64,000 nt of DNA. It comes from an uncultured Campylobacter sp. Its GTDB lineage: Bacteria; Campylobacterota; Campylobacteria; Campylobacterales; Campylobacteraceae. Below the pieces are notes generated by a model. It was not told the DNA's origin and ran no database searches. It saw only the letters and a program-made list of their open reading frames with translations. A program made the position numbers and the translations under genes. This document shows, one piece after another, positions 7,930 to 17,270 of the stretch. Every line of letters begins with the position of its first letter. The stretch's first letter is position 1. Location: NCBI GenBank assembly GCA_934728065.1, contig CAKVDW010000008.1, forward strand, positions 1 to 64,000, in the 5' to 3' direction.

Positions 7930-8660
7930 AAAGAATTTTTGTCCTTGTGATGAGCCTTTTTACGGGGCTTTTGGCGGAGGAAATTTACGCTAGCTTTGAT
8001 GTTTTTGCGATAAATCAAAGCAAACTTGCTTTTGAAGTAGGCGGCATAGTCAAAGAAATCAAAGTAAGCGTGTCAAAGCAAGTAAAAAAGGGAGATATTT
8101 TAATCATGCTCAACAATACAAGCGAGCAAATCGGACTTAAAAACGCTAAAAACGAGCTGGGCTTAGCGCAGATAGCCTACAACAACGCTAAAAGCAAAAT
8201 GGATAAATTCAAGCAAGTGCAAAATGTCATTGACAAGCAGAGCTTTGAGGACATTGAAGCGGGCTTTAAGCAAGCAGAACTCAACCTTGCAAAAGCTAAA
8301 ATCAACATAGAACGCTTTGAGGACGCCCTTGAAAAGAAAATTTTGCGCGCGCCTTATGATGGTATCATCTCTGCAAAGTATATTGACTTAGCACAAGGCG
8401 TTGCGCCCGTGCAGCAAGTGGTGATGGAGATGTTTTCATACCCTGATGTCAAACTTGTCATAAGTTTTGATGAGAAATTCAAAGATAAGGTTAAAGTAGG
8501 GCAAACCTACCGCTACAAGATAAATGGCGAGCAAAAAGAAGCGAAAATCGCCCTTGTTTATCCAAGCATAGATATAAAAACGCGCAAGATTTTTGCTGAA
8601 ATTTACACCACAAATTTAACGCCGGGGCTTTTTGGCGAGGGCGTGATAGAGGCAAATTAA
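7926..8660 (+). CDS. cmeE: periplasmic adaptor of an RND pump (CmeE-like membrane fusion protein)
   Basis: A 244-residue short HlyD/AcrA-type adaptor. Signal peptide (IFVLVMSLFTGLLA), a lipoyl-like half (FEVGGIVKEIKVSVSKQVKKGDIL), a helical hairpin (about residues 65-135), the second lipoyl half (LRAPYDGIISAKYIDLAQGV) and a beta-barrel part. It links the inner-membrane pump to the outer channel. Overlaps cmeD by four bases, and its stop abuts the ATG of cmeF. The small size, with no large membrane-proximal domain, matches CmeE rather than CmeA. Confidence 0.85.
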   Translation: MKRIFVLVMSLFTGLLAEEIYASFDVFAINQSKLAFEVGGIVKEIKVSVSKQVKKGDILIMLNNTSEQIGLKNAKNELGLAQIAYNNAKSKMDKFKQVQNVIDKQSFEDIEAGFKQAELNLAKAKINIERFEDALEKKILRAPYDGIISAKYIDLAQGVAPVQQVVMEMFSYPDVKLVISFDEKFKDKVKVGQTYRYKINGEQKEAKIALVYPSIDIKTRKIFAEIYTTNLTPGLFGEGVIEAN

Positions 8661-11600
8661 ATGTATAAACTCGCTATCAACCGCCCTATAACCACGCTGA
8701 TGTTTTTTATGGGGCTTATCATCTTTGGTTTTATATCAGTTTTTACTATGCCTGTGAATTTATTTCCTAGCGTAAGCATACCGCTTGTTAAGGTAACGGC
8801 GGCTGTCAATGGGGATTTAAACTTTGTAGAGAGCAAAATCACCAAAGAAATCGAAAACGCGCTCAGTGAGATTGACGGCATAAAGAGTATAAATTCAAGC
8901 TCTTTTGACAATTTTAGCGTTACTTTTATCGAATTTGAGTTGAGTAAAAATTTAGAAGTGGCGGCAAATGATGTGCGCGATAAAATCGGTGCTTTAAGCC
9001 TGCCTGTCAAACCTAAAATCGAAAAAGTGCCATCAGATAGCGGTGCGAGCATAAGCCTTTTTTTGCAAAGCAAGAACGGCGATAGTTTGGAGCTTATGCG
9101 AAGCATCGATGAGAAGTTAAAGCCCTTTTTGCAAAGGGTAAATGGAGTTGGAAATGTTGAGCAAGTGGGCTTTTTAAAGCCACAAATTCGCATAGAGCTT
9201 GACCCTGCGAGTTTAAGCAAATATAACCTCAACGCGCTTGATGTCGCAAATATCATCAAAAGTCAAAATTTCAAACAAGCCTTAGGCGAGCTTGAAAACG
9301 CCGAAAGTATCTACATAGTCAAGGGTTATTTTGAAGCGCTCAGCATAAAAGAACTTGAAAATTTAAGGCTAATGCCCGGTGTCTTTCTCAGCGATGTCGC
9401 AAGCATTAAACAAGGCTATGAGGACAAAAAACAAGTGGCGTTTTTGCAAAGTGATGGCGTGCTTTTAGAAATCGGTAAGGTAAGCGGCTACAACGCCCTT
9501 AAAATGATACGAAATGTCAAGGCAAATTTAACCGAACTGCAAAAACTCGCTGGGGACAATATAGAAATCAAAGTTGTATTTGATAAAAGTCAAAATATAT
9601 CCAAACATTTAATTCAAGTCATTGAGGATATGTTGCTTGGTATTGTTTTAACGGTTATTATAGTATTCTTGTTTTTGCGTAATAAAAGTGCCACTTTAAT
9701 CGCCTCCATAGCCATACCCACTTCCATTATCTCTACCTTTTTTCTCATCGACTTAATGGGCTTTGACTTAAACCGCTTAACTTTCATCGCCCTTACTTTA
9801 AGCATAGGCATTTTTGTCGATGATGCCATAGTTGTCATCGAAAATATCAGCAAAAAATCCCACACTATGCCACCTTTAAAGGCTGCTGCCCAAGGCATAC
9901 AAGAGATAGGATTTAGCGTTTTAAGCATTAGCGTGGTGCTTTTGTGTGTATTTATTCCTATTTCTTATATGGACAGTGTCCCAGGGCTTTTCTTTAACGC
10001 ACTTGGCATAAGCGTGGCAAGCGGCGTTATAGTAAGCTTTTTGGTTGCTGTCTTTCTCATACCTACGCTTTCAGCTCGCTTTTTAAACGCAAAAGAAAGT
10101 GCATTTTATTACAAAAGTGAGCCATTTTTTGAAAGGGGTGAGCAAATTTATCAAAATTTGCTCGCAAAAATCCTTGCCAACAAAACCAAATTTATATTCA
10201 TAAGCTTAGCCATAGTAATCTTTTGCGCCTTTTTAGGCACAAGACTTGGACTTGACTTTTTGCCTATGGAAGATGATAGCGAATTTCAGGTGCAGCTTGA
10301 ACACAAAGAAGATGTGAGTTTGGAAGCTATGCAAAAGGTTTCACTTGACATTTTACAACAGGTAAAAGCCGATGAAAGCGTGGATTATGCGTATTTGCTT
10401 GTGGGTTACACTGATGCAAAAGAGAGTAAAAAGGCTAAAATTTATGTGAAATTAAAGCCTTTAAACGAGAGAAAATACCGACAAAAAAACATCGTTTCGC
10501 AATTTCGTGCAAATTTACAAAATGATAGTCTTAAAATCAAAGTGCTTGAAATCCCTAAATTTGACGGAGCTGGTGTTGATTATCCCGTGCAGTTTATGGT
10601 GCTGGGTGATGATATGAATGAGATTATAAAGGCAAGTGAAAAAGCCAAAGAAATTCTAGCTCAAAGCGGTGGCGTGAGCGATATAGACGATAATGGCAAC
10701 TCCAAAAAAGGCGAAGTGAGCGTGAGTATCAACAGGGAACTTGCTAAAAAACTCAATGTCAATGTCGAATATATCGCTGGGGTTTTGGGCTATAGTTTTG
10801 GACAGTTAAGCGTTGGCAGTATGGACACGGGTGCGAGTAAAGATGACATAGTGCTGAGCTTTGATAGTAAATTCAAGCAAGACATAGAAGCGCTCAAACG
10901 CATACAGATTAAAAGCAATGACGGCGTGGTTTTAGGACTTTCAAGCGTGGTTGATTTTGCCTATAAAGAGGACTTGGGTGTCATCAACCGCTACAATAAA
11001 AACCGCAGTATAAAAATTACCGCTAGTAATGATGGCTTATCGCTTGGTGCTGTAAAAAATTTATTAGAAAGTAAAAGTAGTGAAATTTTAGGCGAAAATT
11101 CAAAGCTCACTTACTCTTTTTCTGGCTTTATACGAATGCTGGGTGAAACGGTAAGTGGCTTTGCTGTGTCTGTGGCTTTGGGCTTGGTGCTGATATACTT
11201 GGTGCTTGCGGCACTTTATGAAAGCCTGATTTTACCCTTTGTCATAATGATAACTATGCCACTAGCCTTTGCTGGAGCGTGTTTTGGCTTATTTATTACG
11301 GGCAACAACTTCTCTCTTTTCGTGTTAGTAGCGATAATCTTGCTTTTTGGAATGGTTGGCAAAAACGCCATTTTGCTTGTCGATGTGGCTAATCGTAAAT
11401 GCCACGAGGGTTTAGAGCCTGATGCGGCACTTTTGGAGGCTGGCAAGGCAAGACTTCGGGCGATTTTGATGACAACCTTTGCGATGATTTTTGCTATGTT
11501 GCCTTTGGCTGTATCGCACGGGGCTGGCTATGAGGGCAACTCGCCTATGGCTGTGGCTGTGATTTTCGGGCTTATCAGCTCCACAGCCTTAACGCTGCTT

Positions 11601-11678
11601 GTTGTGCCTGCACTCTTTCGTTTCGCGTGGATACTTGACAGCAAGCTGAGAAAGATTTATGAAAGAGAAGAAGTTTAG
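8661..11678 (+). CDS. cmeF: RND efflux transporter, inner-membrane pump (CmeF-like)
   Basis: A 1005-residue resistance-nodulation-division proton antiporter, equal to the length I recall for C. jejuni CmeF. Seen: MYKLAINRPITTLMFF at the start, the first large periplasmic domain, the transmembrane block with GIFVDDAIVVIENI (acidic proton-relay residues in TM4), the second periplasmic domain, and the final block with GKNAILLVDVANR and AILMTTFAMIFAMLPL. It exports hydrophobic substrates using proton influx. Last gene of the operon; its TAG overlaps the TAA of the convergent hydD gene (11675-11678), with no terminator space between them. Confidence 0.88.
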   Translation: MYKLAINRPITTLMFFMGLIIFGFISVFTMPVNLFPSVSIPLVKVTAAVNGDLNFVESKITKEIENALSEIDGIKSINSSSFDNFSVTFIEFELSKNLEVAANDVRDKIGALSLPVKPKIEKVPSDSGASISLFLQSKNGDSLELMRSIDEKLKPFLQRVNGVGNVEQVGFLKPQIRIELDPASLSKYNLNALDVANIIKSQNFKQALGELENAESIYIVKGYFEALSIKELENLRLMPGVFLSDVASIKQGYEDKKQVAFLQSDGVLLEIGKVSGYNALKMIRNVKANLTELQKLAGDNIEIKVVFDKSQNISKHLIQVIEDMLLGIVLTVIIVFLFLRNKSATLIASIAIPTSIISTFFLIDLMGFDLNRLTFIALTLSIGIFVDDAIVVIENISKKSHTMPPLKAAAQGIQEIGFSVLSISVVLLCVFIPISYMDSVPGLFFNALGISVASGVIVSFLVAVFLIPTLSARFLNAKESAFYYKSEPFFERGEQIYQNLLAKILANKTKFIFISLAIVIFCAFLGTRLGLDFLPMEDDSEFQVQLEHKEDVSLEAMQKVSLDILQQVKADESVDYAYLLVGYTDAKESKKAKIYVKLKPLNERKYRQKNIVSQFRANLQNDSLKIKVLEIPKFDGAGVDYPVQFMVLGDDMNEIIKASEKAKEILAQSGGVSDIDDNGNSKKGEVSVSINRELAKKLNVNVEYIAGVLGYSFGQLSVGSMDTGASKDDIVLSFDSKFKQDIEALKRIQIKSNDGVVLGLSSVVDFAYKEDLGVINRYNKNRSIKITASNDGLSLGAVKNLLESKSSEILGENSKLTYSFSGFIRMLGETVSGFAVSVALGLVLIYLVLAALYESLILPFVIMITMPLAFAGACFGLFITGNNFSLFVLVAIILLFGMVGKNAILLVDVANRKCHEGLEPDAALLEAGKARLRAILMTTFAMIFAMLPLAVSHGAGYEGNSPMAVAVIFGLISSTALTLLVVPALFRFAWILDSKLRKIYEREEV

Positions 11679-12208
11679 GACTTATAAGAATTTAAAGCAA
11701 GTTCTTGCAAGAGGAAATTTGCCACTTGTTTGCACTCAAAACCCTCTTTTTGAAGGTAATTAAGCAGGGTTTTTTCCATAGTTTTTGCAGCCTTTAGAGC
11801 CTCACTTGAAAGTTCAAAACTCATAGGCTCAATGCGTTTTGGAATAAAGCCTAAAATTTGTGTTTTTGGTAAATCTCCTAAAAGCTCCATATATTGTAAA
11901 GTTTGAAGCATCTCTACCTCGTGTGCGCTTCCGCTCCAAGAGATTTTTTTGGGCATTGCCTCATAAGGAAAGAAAAAAACATCGCCAATTTGCGCATCAT
12001 CAGCTTCTAAACAGTCTAAAACGACCATTTTATCATAATTTGCTATAATGTAACTAAGCTGCATAGCTAAAGTTCCACCATCTACAAAATCTAATGTGTA
12101 TTCAGGGTGAGTAAAAGAGTAATTTTTTTGTATAAGTTTGCAAAGATGAACGCCTAAGCCTTCATCTGCAAACATTATATTTCCTATGCCAAGTATAAGA
12201 AATTTCAA
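11675..12208 (-). CDS. hydD: NiFe-hydrogenase maturation endopeptidase HydD
   Basis: A 177-residue HyaD/HupD-family protease. It begins KFLILGIGNIMFADEGLGVHL, the family N-terminus, with the acidic Ni-sensing residues in FADEG and LDCLEADD. It removes the C-terminal extension of the hydrogenase large subunit after nickel insertion. It is the last gene of hydABCD, 2 bases after hydC, and ends overlapping cmeF tail to tail. Confidence 0.88.
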   Translation of the reverse strand: MKFLILGIGNIMFADEGLGVHLCKLIQKNYSFTHPEYTLDFVDGGTLAMQLSYIIANYDKMVVLDCLEADDAQIGDVFFFPYEAMPKKISWSGSAHEVEMLQTLQYMELLGDLPKTQILGFIPKRIEPMSFELSSEALKAAKTMEKTLLNYLQKEGFECKQVANFLLQELALNSYKS

Positions 12209-12210
12209 AT

Positions 12211-12900
12211 TTATTCGTCTTTTTCGTATTTATAGCCACTAAATATAGCATCAAGAGCGCCATCTTTGCCTTTAACAGCATTAAACACCGCCATATAAAT
12301 ATGAACAACGACAAAAACGATGATAACCCACATTAAAATTCTATGCCAAGTTCTAACTTCTGCAAGCCCTCCAAGCATAGCTTCTATGGGTCTTAGTATA
12401 GAATAAAGCATTCCTCCAAGTCCATCGTGATACACATGCACATAAAGTGTAAGCCCTGTAAGTATAATACCAGCGATAACAAGGTAAAAGAGTATATAGC
12501 TTGCAAATTGCAAAGGATTATATACGCCTTTTATTTTTGGATGTTTGCCTAAGAAAAGATAGAATTTAATTTGCTCTATCCACATTTTAAGGTTGAGTAA
12601 GTTCTCAAAACTTGCCAATTCTTTTTTGCTGACCTTATCGGTAAAAAACAAATAAGTCTTAAAAATCACACAAGCTATCAGTAAAAACCCAGCTACCTCG
12701 TGCACGAAACGGTATTTTGCCTGCATAAAATTTACAGGCTCACCCGTAGAAATAGGGCTTTGAAATACATAAGAAAGGTAAAAGCCTGTTCCCACAAGCA
12801 CAACTATACTTATAGCCCTAAGCCAATGCGTAAGCCTTAAGCCAATGCTAAATTCATATACCGCTTTTCGCTCAGAGTTTTCTATAACAACATTTTGCAT
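12211..12900 (-). CDS. hydC: NiFe-hydrogenase cytochrome b subunit HydC
   Basis: A 229-residue HyaC-type di-haem cytochrome b with four transmembrane segments: around SIVVLVGTGFYLSYVF, VHEVAGFLLIACVIF, ILFYLVIAGIILTGL, and ILMWVIIVFVVVHIYMAVF. His residues in RLTHWLR, FVHEV, WHRI and VHIY fit haem ligands. It passes electrons from the periplasmic hydrogenase to menaquinone. Placed between hydB and hydD with short gaps (10 and 2 bases), so co-transcribed. Confidence 0.9.
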   Translation of the reverse strand: MQNVVIENSERKAVYEFSIGLRLTHWLRAISIVVLVGTGFYLSYVFQSPISTGEPVNFMQAKYRFVHEVAGFLLIACVIFKTYLFFTDKVSKKELASFENLLNLKMWIEQIKFYLFLGKHPKIKGVYNPLQFASYILFYLVIAGIILTGLTLYVHVYHDGLGGMLYSILRPIEAMLGGLAEVRTWHRILMWVIIVFVVVHIYMAVFNAVKGKDGALDAIFSGYKYEKDE

Positions 12901-12910
12901 AGCTTATCCT

Positions 12911-14620
12911 TTATATCTCTACCTTGTATTCGCCCAACTGATTACCCTTTGTATCCATAACATGCACAGCACACGCTATACAAGGGTCATAAGAGTGAAT
13001 TTTGCGTATGATTTCAAGCGGCTGTTTGACATCAGCTATCTTAAGACCTATAAGGCATTCTTCATAGCTACCACCTTTGCCATTTGCATCTTTTGGCGAA
13101 GCATTCCAAGTGCTAGGCACAACCGCTTGCCAATTTTCAATCACACCGTTTTTAATGCGACACCAATGACTCAAAACTCCACGCGGAACATGTCCTATAT
13201 AGCGACCTTTGTATTCTTTTTTCGGGTCTATAACATAAGGCGCACAAGTGCTTTCATCGACCTTTAAATTTTCTACAAGATTATTAAAGGCTGTAAAGAT
13301 ATTATCAGCTATAACCTTAGCTTCTATACAACGAGTAGCAGTTCGTCCAAGCGTGCTTAGCACAACAGTCAAAGGCAAACCAGAGTCTTTTAAGAATTTA
13401 TCCACAACCTTAACAACAGCAGCATTACCCTTAGCATAATTGACAACTATATTTGCCAAAGGTCCAACTTGTGCGGGTTCTCCATCATATCTTGGAGCTT
13501 TTATCCAGCTGTATTTTCCTGCTGTATCAAAAACCTTGCTTGGAATGTTTTGTCCTTTTGGACCTACTGTTTCTCCGTCTTTAAAGCCTGTGTAGTTTGG
13601 CTCAGTTTGTCCATCATAAGGATGTAAAGGCGCATCATTTTTATACCAAGAGTGAGTAGCCTCTTCGGTAATTTTATCCTCGTCAATCTCATAAACCTTA
13701 CTCAAATCTCCATTTTTGATATAACCACTGTCAAAGAGCCATTCATTAGCACTCATTTGAAATTCTTTGTAGGTTAAAAGATTTGGCACACCAACATCAT
13801 TAAGGACACTAGCTTCTGCTGCATAAGCCTTACCTGCCATTAATAAGTCTGGATAATAAGCCCTGTTGATAAAATCCGCCACCTCTTTCATCTTTTCAGC
13901 AAATTCGCCCATTCTTGCGGGGCTTAACAAGTCCATAACGCAAGTAACTCCGCCAACAGTCAAGCTTTGTGGGTGTGGATTTTTCGCTCCAAATACAGCC
14001 TGAGCTTGGGCTACTACCCTTTGAACCCTTAAACACTCAAGATAGTGTGAAAGAGCGATGAGGTTTTGCTCTGGTGTAAGATGATAGGTTTTGTGTCCGT
14101 AATAACCGTTTGTAAAAGGTCCTAAATTGCCTTTATCTACGAAAGCTTTAACCTTTCTTTGCACTTCTAAAAGTTTATCTACACCTGTGCATACGGGTGC
14201 ATCTGTGTATTTAAAGGCTTCTTCGCTTGCCTTTTTGACATCAGCACTCAAAGCACTCACTATATCTACCCAATCAAGCGCGTGAAGTTGATAAAAATGC
14301 ACTATATGGTCGTGCAAAAACAGAGCAGCATTCATTAAAGTTCGTGTAAGTTGTGCATTTAAAGGAGGAGTTATGCCTAAAGCATCCTCAACAGCCATAA
14401 TGCCTGCTTTATAGTGTGAATAAGTGCAAACGCCACAAATTCTTTGCGTCATAAAACCTATATCTCTTGGGTCTCTGCCTTTAACTATGGTTTCTATACC
14501 ACGCCAAAGAGTAGAACCTGCGTAGGCTTCTTTTACTACATTATTATCATCAACGACAACTTCAACCCTCAAGTGTCCTTCTATCCTTGTGATAGGATCA
14601 ACTATGATTTTTTTTGCCAT
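12911..14620 (-). CDS. hydB: NiFe-hydrogenase large subunit HydB
   Basis: A 569-residue group 1 NiFe hydrogenase catalytic subunit. The nickel-iron ligands are both visible: RICGVC (C62, C65) and DPCIACAVH (C547, C550, H553). The 16 residues after H553 are the extension cut off by HydD. It oxidises H2 in the periplasm and has no signal peptide of its own, being exported with HydA. Starts 10 bases after hydA with GGAG in the gap. Confidence 0.95.
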   Translation of the reverse strand: MAKKIIVDPITRIEGHLRVEVVVDDNNVVKEAYAGSTLWRGIETIVKGRDPRDIGFMTQRICGVCTYSHYKAGIMAVEDALGITPPLNAQLTRTLMNAALFLHDHIVHFYQLHALDWVDIVSALSADVKKASEEAFKYTDAPVCTGVDKLLEVQRKVKAFVDKGNLGPFTNGYYGHKTYHLTPEQNLIALSHYLECLRVQRVVAQAQAVFGAKNPHPQSLTVGGVTCVMDLLSPARMGEFAEKMKEVADFINRAYYPDLLMAGKAYAAEASVLNDVGVPNLLTYKEFQMSANEWLFDSGYIKNGDLSKVYEIDEDKITEEATHSWYKNDAPLHPYDGQTEPNYTGFKDGETVGPKGQNIPSKVFDTAGKYSWIKAPRYDGEPAQVGPLANIVVNYAKGNAAVVKVVDKFLKDSGLPLTVVLSTLGRTATRCIEAKVIADNIFTAFNNLVENLKVDESTCAPYVIDPKKEYKGRYIGHVPRGVLSHWCRIKNGVIENWQAVVPSTWNASPKDANGKGGSYEECLIGLKIADVKQPLEIIRKIHSYDPCIACAVHVMDTKGNQLGEYKVEI

Positions 14621-14630
14621 TTTTTACTCC

Positions 14631-15761
14631 TCATTCTTTTTTCATTGAAGCAATAGCTGCGTGTGCGGCGATAGCAACGCCTGTTAAACAAAGCACACCT
14701 ATACCGATTTTATCAGCCATAGCATCAGCCCCAGAACCAAAAACGGTATCAAATTTATGCGAAGCCATAGGCTCTTCAAAAGGTTGCATTGTGTCCCAAA
14801 AATTTGGCTCAGAACAGCCTATACAGCCGTGTCCTGCTTGGATAGGCCAGCTTGTGTGTGAGTTAAAACGCTCACGAGAGCAATTATTAAAGGTGTAAGG
14901 ACCTTTACAGCCCACTTTATACAAGCAGTATCCTTGTTTTGCACCCTCATCACCAAATCTTTCTACAAATTCACCCGCATCAAAATGTCCTCTTCTTTCG
15001 CATAAATCGTGTATGCGTAAGCCATAAGCCCATTTTGGACGGTTATAAACATCAAGTGCAGGAGCTTCTTTGAATAACAAGAATTGTAAAACATTACCGA
15101 CTATATTTTTTTCACTTGGCGGACAGCCAGGAACATTGATAACGGCTTTGCTTGTAACCTTGCTTAATGGTTGAGCGTTGCTTGGATTTGGACGAGCAGC
15201 TTGAATTCCACCAAAGCTTGAACAGGTGCCGATGGCTAAAATCGCTTTAGCATTATCAGCAGCTTCTTTGGCTATATGATAACCTGTTTTGGCGTGTCCC
15301 CCAACAGTGAGGTAGTTTTCTGTGCTGCCCATAGGAATGCCACCTTCTACCATTAAAATATAGTTACCTTTATATTTTTGTATAGCATTTTCCAAGTTTT
15401 CTTCAGCTTGCCAACCAGAAGCTACCATTACAGTTTCGTGATATTCAAGCGAAATATGGTCAAATATCAAACTATCAATGGTTGGCGTGTCGCTACGAAG
15501 CAAACTCTCACTACAGCCTGTGCATTCAGCCATATGAAGCCACACAACAGGTGCGCGGTCTGCTAACTCAGCAGCTCTTGCTACAACAGGTGCAAAGCTT
15601 GCAGGCAAAGCCATAAAAGCCGTCATTGTTCCAGCCCATTTCATAAAATCGCGTCTTGAAAAACCAGCCTCACTTAAAGCTTGTTTAATGGAACGATTTG
15701 GATTTAAGGCAGGAAGCTTTTCTAGCTCATTTAAACGAGCCTCAAAATCTTGTATATTCAT
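14631..15761 (-). CDS. hydA: NiFe-hydrogenase small subunit HydA
   Basis: A 376-residue Fe-S subunit. Twin-arginine signal SRRDFMK at residues 35-41 within a long leader, then the Fe-S cluster ligands starting with ECTGCSES (C80, C83), CSSFGG, CPPSE and a Cys-rich C-terminal domain. A C-terminal hydrophobic anchor (about residues 352-371) is followed by KKE. It carries electrons from the NiFe site to HydC. First gene of the operon; AAAGGAG lies upstream of ATG, and the transcript probably begins in the 156-base AT-rich gap at 15762-15917. Confidence 0.95.
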   Translation of the reverse strand: MNIQDFEARLNELEKLPALNPNRSIKQALSEAGFSRRDFMKWAGTMTAFMALPASFAPVVARAAELADRAPVVWLHMAECTGCSESLLRSDTPTIDSLIFDHISLEYHETVMVASGWQAEENLENAIQKYKGNYILMVEGGIPMGSTENYLTVGGHAKTGYHIAKEAADNAKAILAIGTCSSFGGIQAARPNPSNAQPLSKVTSKAVINVPGCPPSEKNIVGNVLQFLLFKEAPALDVYNRPKWAYGLRIHDLCERRGHFDAGEFVERFGDEGAKQGYCLYKVGCKGPYTFNNCSRERFNSHTSWPIQAGHGCIGCSEPNFWDTMQPFEEPMASHKFDTVFGSGADAMADKIGIGVLCLTGVAIAAHAAIASMKKE

Positions 15762-15917
15762 ACAAACTCCTTTCGTTTAAGAGGTAGTAAAATTAAACTA
15801 AAGTATTTAATTTTCTAAATATAATAATAAATCATATATTCTTAAATTATACTTAAAATTTTATATTTTTTTGAATTTAAAACAATAAAGCCACATAAGC
15901 CACAAACTTTATCTTAA

Positions 15918-17270
15918 TTAATTTATAGCACTTGTTGTGATTTGAAAATAGGTATTTATGGTTTTGAGTAAATTCAACTTTGAGCGCAAAATTTCTTGCG
16001 AGGAGCTTATGAAACTGTTTTTAGCATCAAGATAGTCTTTAAGTTCAGCTCTGCCAAGTTCGTATTTTTGCAAGTAAGCTTTGGTGATAAGCTCTTCTTT
16101 AGAATTAATGAGTTTGATATTCTCATAAAGTTTAGTGTTAAATTCATAGTCTTTAAAGCAAGAATAAAACTCATTAATCGCACTTTGTAAGCTTTGTTCA
16201 TAGGTATTTTTTAAGCTTTCATAAGCAAACTGTGAAATTTGAATATTTTGCTTAACCCTACCATAATCCAAAAAAGGCAAAGAAATTTGCAGTGTTCCGC
16301 CTAAATTTAAAAGTTTAAAACTCTCATTTATTTGGTTAGAATTTCCGCTAAGACTTGCTCCTAAATTAACACTTGGATACATAGACTTTTGCATAGATTT
16401 ATAGTCTTTAAAGGCTGCATTTAATGAATTTGCCTTTGATTTTACATCTGGTCTGTTGGCAAAATTTTCTAAGCTAATGTCAAAATTTACCTTTAATTCT
16501 TCAAAATCTTTTAAGGACAATTTCAAAAGCTTGTCTATAATGCTGAAATTATCTTTATTTCCAAGCAGGTCTTTGAGATTTTTAATGACAAGTTCTTTAT
16601 TTTGTTGGTTATTTAACAAATTTTGTTTGGCATTTAAAAGGCTTTGTTCTATATTAAGCAAGTCAAGCTCTTCGAGTTTTCCAAGTTCGTATTTAAGGGC
16701 ATAAATTCTTTTTGATTCTTCTAAATTGCTTACATATTCTTCAAGTAATTTTTCTACATCGTTAAAATACACAAGTTCAAAGGCGTTGTTTATAGTAGAG
16801 TTTATAAGGCTTAATTTCAAGCTCTCAAGCTCATATAAGCTTGCCTTTGCACTAAATTCTTTTGAGGATTTTGTGTCTGAAATTCTGCCATAAATATCAA
16901 GTTCATAGCTTAAATTTAAGGCATTTGAAAAACTATTGCTCTTTGTTCCTAAATTTAAATCTCTTGCTAGGTTTGCTCCTAAATTTCCGCTTAAACTAGG
17001 ATACATATCAAAATTAATCAGCTTATATCTTGCCACAGCACTTAAAAGATTGTATCTTGCTACATTGATTTCGCTGTTATATTCAAGCACTGTGCCAACA
17101 AGTGAGTTAATAGTTTCATTCTTATAAGCTTTCCACCAAATTTGTGTTTGTTTTATTTCTTGCAAATTTGCTTTTTTGGGGTCAGGTATTTGGATAAACT
17201 CATCAAAATTGCTTGCACAAGCACTTAAAAACAAAACATAAACGACACAAAAAATAATCTTTTTCATCAT
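15918..17270 (-). CDS. outer-membrane efflux lipoprotein (TolC/NodT type) of a MacAB-like pump
   Basis: About 450 residues. It begins with a lipoprotein signal ending LSAC (Cys at residue 18), then two TolC-type helical repeats, for example ELLDLLNIEQSLLNAKQN and KYELGRAELKDYLDAKNSF. Two ATG codons stand at 17270 and 17267; the second is better spaced from AAGGAG. Its start overlaps the stop of the ABC subunit gene, so the three genes 20662-15918 form one operon: adaptor, ATPase-permease, channel. The order matches C. jejuni Cj0606-Cj0608 as I remember it. Confidence 0.85.
   Translation of the reverse strand: MMKKIIFCVVYVLFLSACASNFDEFIQIPDPKKANLQEIKQTQIWWKAYKNETINSLVGTVLEYNSEINVARYNLLSAVARYKLINFDMYPSLSGNLGANLARDLNLGTKSNSFSNALNLSYELDIYGRISDTKSSKEFSAKASLYELESLKLSLINSTINNAFELVYFNDVEKLLEEYVSNLEESKRIYALKYELGKLEELDLLNIEQSLLNAKQNLLNNQQNKELVIKNLKDLLGNKDNFSIIDKLLKLSLKDFEELKVNFDISLENFANRPDVKSKANSLNAAFKDYKSMQKSMYPSVNLGASLSGNSNQINESFKLLNLGGTLQISLPFLDYGRVKQNIQISQFAYESLKNTYEQSLQSAINEFYSCFKDYEFNTKLYENIKLINSKEELITKAYLQKYELGRAELKDYLDAKNSFISSSQEILRSKLNLLKTINTYFQITTSAIN

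Noticed and set aside
8657..9259. 200-codon open frame on the - strand
   Set aside because: Antisense to cmeF; the RND pump frame is unambiguous.
12845..13267. 140-codon open frame on the + strand
   Set aside because: It lies antisense to hydC/hydB, whose motifs and frames are certain; no ribosome site or protein-like pattern.
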